Shown piece after piece: positions 5,327 through 5,635 of a DNA stretch of 5,635 bases; the first letter of the stretch is position 1; the number at the start of each line of letters is the position of its first letter. The translations under genes were made by a program, and so were the position numbers. The DNA lies in assembly GCA_030599445.1 (NCBI GenBank), contig JAUVOA010000115.1, positions 1-5,635 of the forward strand. The letters run 5' to 3'. The stretch is from Atribacterota bacterium (GTDB taxonomy: Bacteria > Atribacterota > Phoenicimicrobiia > Phoenicimicrobiales > Phoenicimicrobiaceae). The notes beneath the pieces are model-generated. The model saw only the letters and a list, made by a program, of their open reading frames with translations, had not been told where the DNA came from and ran no database searches.

Positions 5327-5380
5327 GTAAATAATTTATTTTCTATATTTTCCTCACTATATACTCAATACTGTTTTTAC

Positions 5381-5394
5381 ATCTTGTATCTTGT
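5381..5394. repeat. Heptamer ATCTTGT, two tandem units
   Basis: ATCTTGT is repeated exactly at 5381-5387 and 5388-5394. The related nine bases TTGTATCTT recur at 5468-5476, between the two octamer arrays. Confidence 0.6.
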
Positions 5395-5400
5395 ACTTTA

Positions 5401-5457
5401 ACTGGTTAACTAATATGACTGGCTAATCAGGTGACTGACCGACTGGCGAACTGAATT
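5401..5457. repeat. Degenerate octamer tandem array (consensus about ACTGGYKA)
   Basis: Units are ACTGGTTA (5401) and ACTAATAT (5409), one extra G, then ACTGGCTA (5418), ATCAGGTG (5426), ACTGACCG (5434), ACTGGCGA (5442) and ACTGAATT (5450). Register is held at 8 bases apart from the single extra base. The period is not a multiple of three and no open frame uses it. It contains TGGTTAACT, which also occurs in the arm of the 43-base palindrome. Confidence 0.65.
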
Positions 5458-5479
5458 ATCTTATAATTTGTATCTTAAT

Positions 5480-5511
5480 TAGTGAATTAGAGAATCGGTC
5501 AACTGCTGAAT
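5480..5511. repeat. Second, weaker octamer array
   Basis: TAGTGAAT, TAGAGAAT, CGGTCAAC and TGCTGAAT follow one another at 8-base spacing. They fit a rotated form (TGGTGAAY) of the consensus of the array at 5401-5457. Confidence 0.45.
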
Positions 5512-5516
5512 TGAGT

Positions 5517-5540
5517 ACACTTACACTTATACCTACACCT
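5517..5540. repeat. Hexamer tandem array (ACACTT-like, four units)
   Basis: ACACTT, ACACTT, ATACCT and ACACCT run in register. A little further right, ACGCTA occurs twice within 20 bases. From here to 5635 I see no gene, RNA or strong signal. Confidence 0.5.
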
Positions 5541-5635
5541 ATAAGCAAAACGCTACCCACTATACGCTAATATGTCCCTCTTCAGGACCAATTCTTCTCT
5601 GTATCCCACTCTCTAGTCTCAGAACTAATCTTCCT

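Noticed and set aside
4923..5330. Plus-strand open frame of 135 codons across the psuK start, palindrome copy 3 and the hairpin element
   Set aside because: It is antisense to psuK, runs through non-coding repeats, has low-complexity proline/serine/leucine content and no recognisable domain.
5341..5635. A tRNA or small structured RNA in the right-hand gene-free stretch
   Set aside because: I found no cloverleaf, CCA end or long GC stem. The region is explained by short degenerate repeats.

Overview
The window looks like part of an AT-rich genome of a diderm (Gram-negative-type) bacterium, probably an uncultivated candidate-phylum lineage. The Omp85-type outer-membrane barrel shows an outer membrane. 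The intergenic DNA is crowded with short palindromes and degenerate tandem repeats. I cannot place the phylum from the sequence alone.

Layout: 1-594 (+) is the 3' end of a BamA/TamA-like surface-antigen barrel gene, open at the left edge. It converges on a minus-strand pair: a geranylgeranyl-reductase-family flavoprotein (2896-1754) followed by a long-form glucose-1-phosphate thymidylyltransferase (1711-641). Further right is a second minus-strand operon, psuK (5074-4001) followed by overlapping psuG (4014-3073). This is a complete two-step pseudouridine breakdown pathway: pseudouridine is phosphorylated, then the C-C glycosidic bond is opened to give uracil and ribose 5-phosphate. No transporter is visible. 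From 5228 to 5635 I see no gene, only repeats.

The most striking structure is a 43-base perfect palindrome present in three identical copies (594-636, 3040-3082, 5185-5227). Copy 1 fills the gap between the convergent genes. Copy 2 ends the psu operon and supplies the last codons and stop of psuG. Copy 3 lies just upstream of the psuK promoter. The copies divide the window into operon-sized blocks and could act as bidirectional terminators, but copy 3 has no visible gene reading into it, so they also look like a dispersed REP-like repeat family. Other small repeats are a 15-base tandem at the thymidylyltransferase ribosome-binding region, a 10-base tandem at the psuK ribosome-binding region, a second hairpin element (5238-5278), and degenerate 7-, 8- and 6-base arrays at 5381-5540.

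The enzymes are ordinary, well-known families. The unusual content is the repeat architecture. I found no convincing new multi-gene system.
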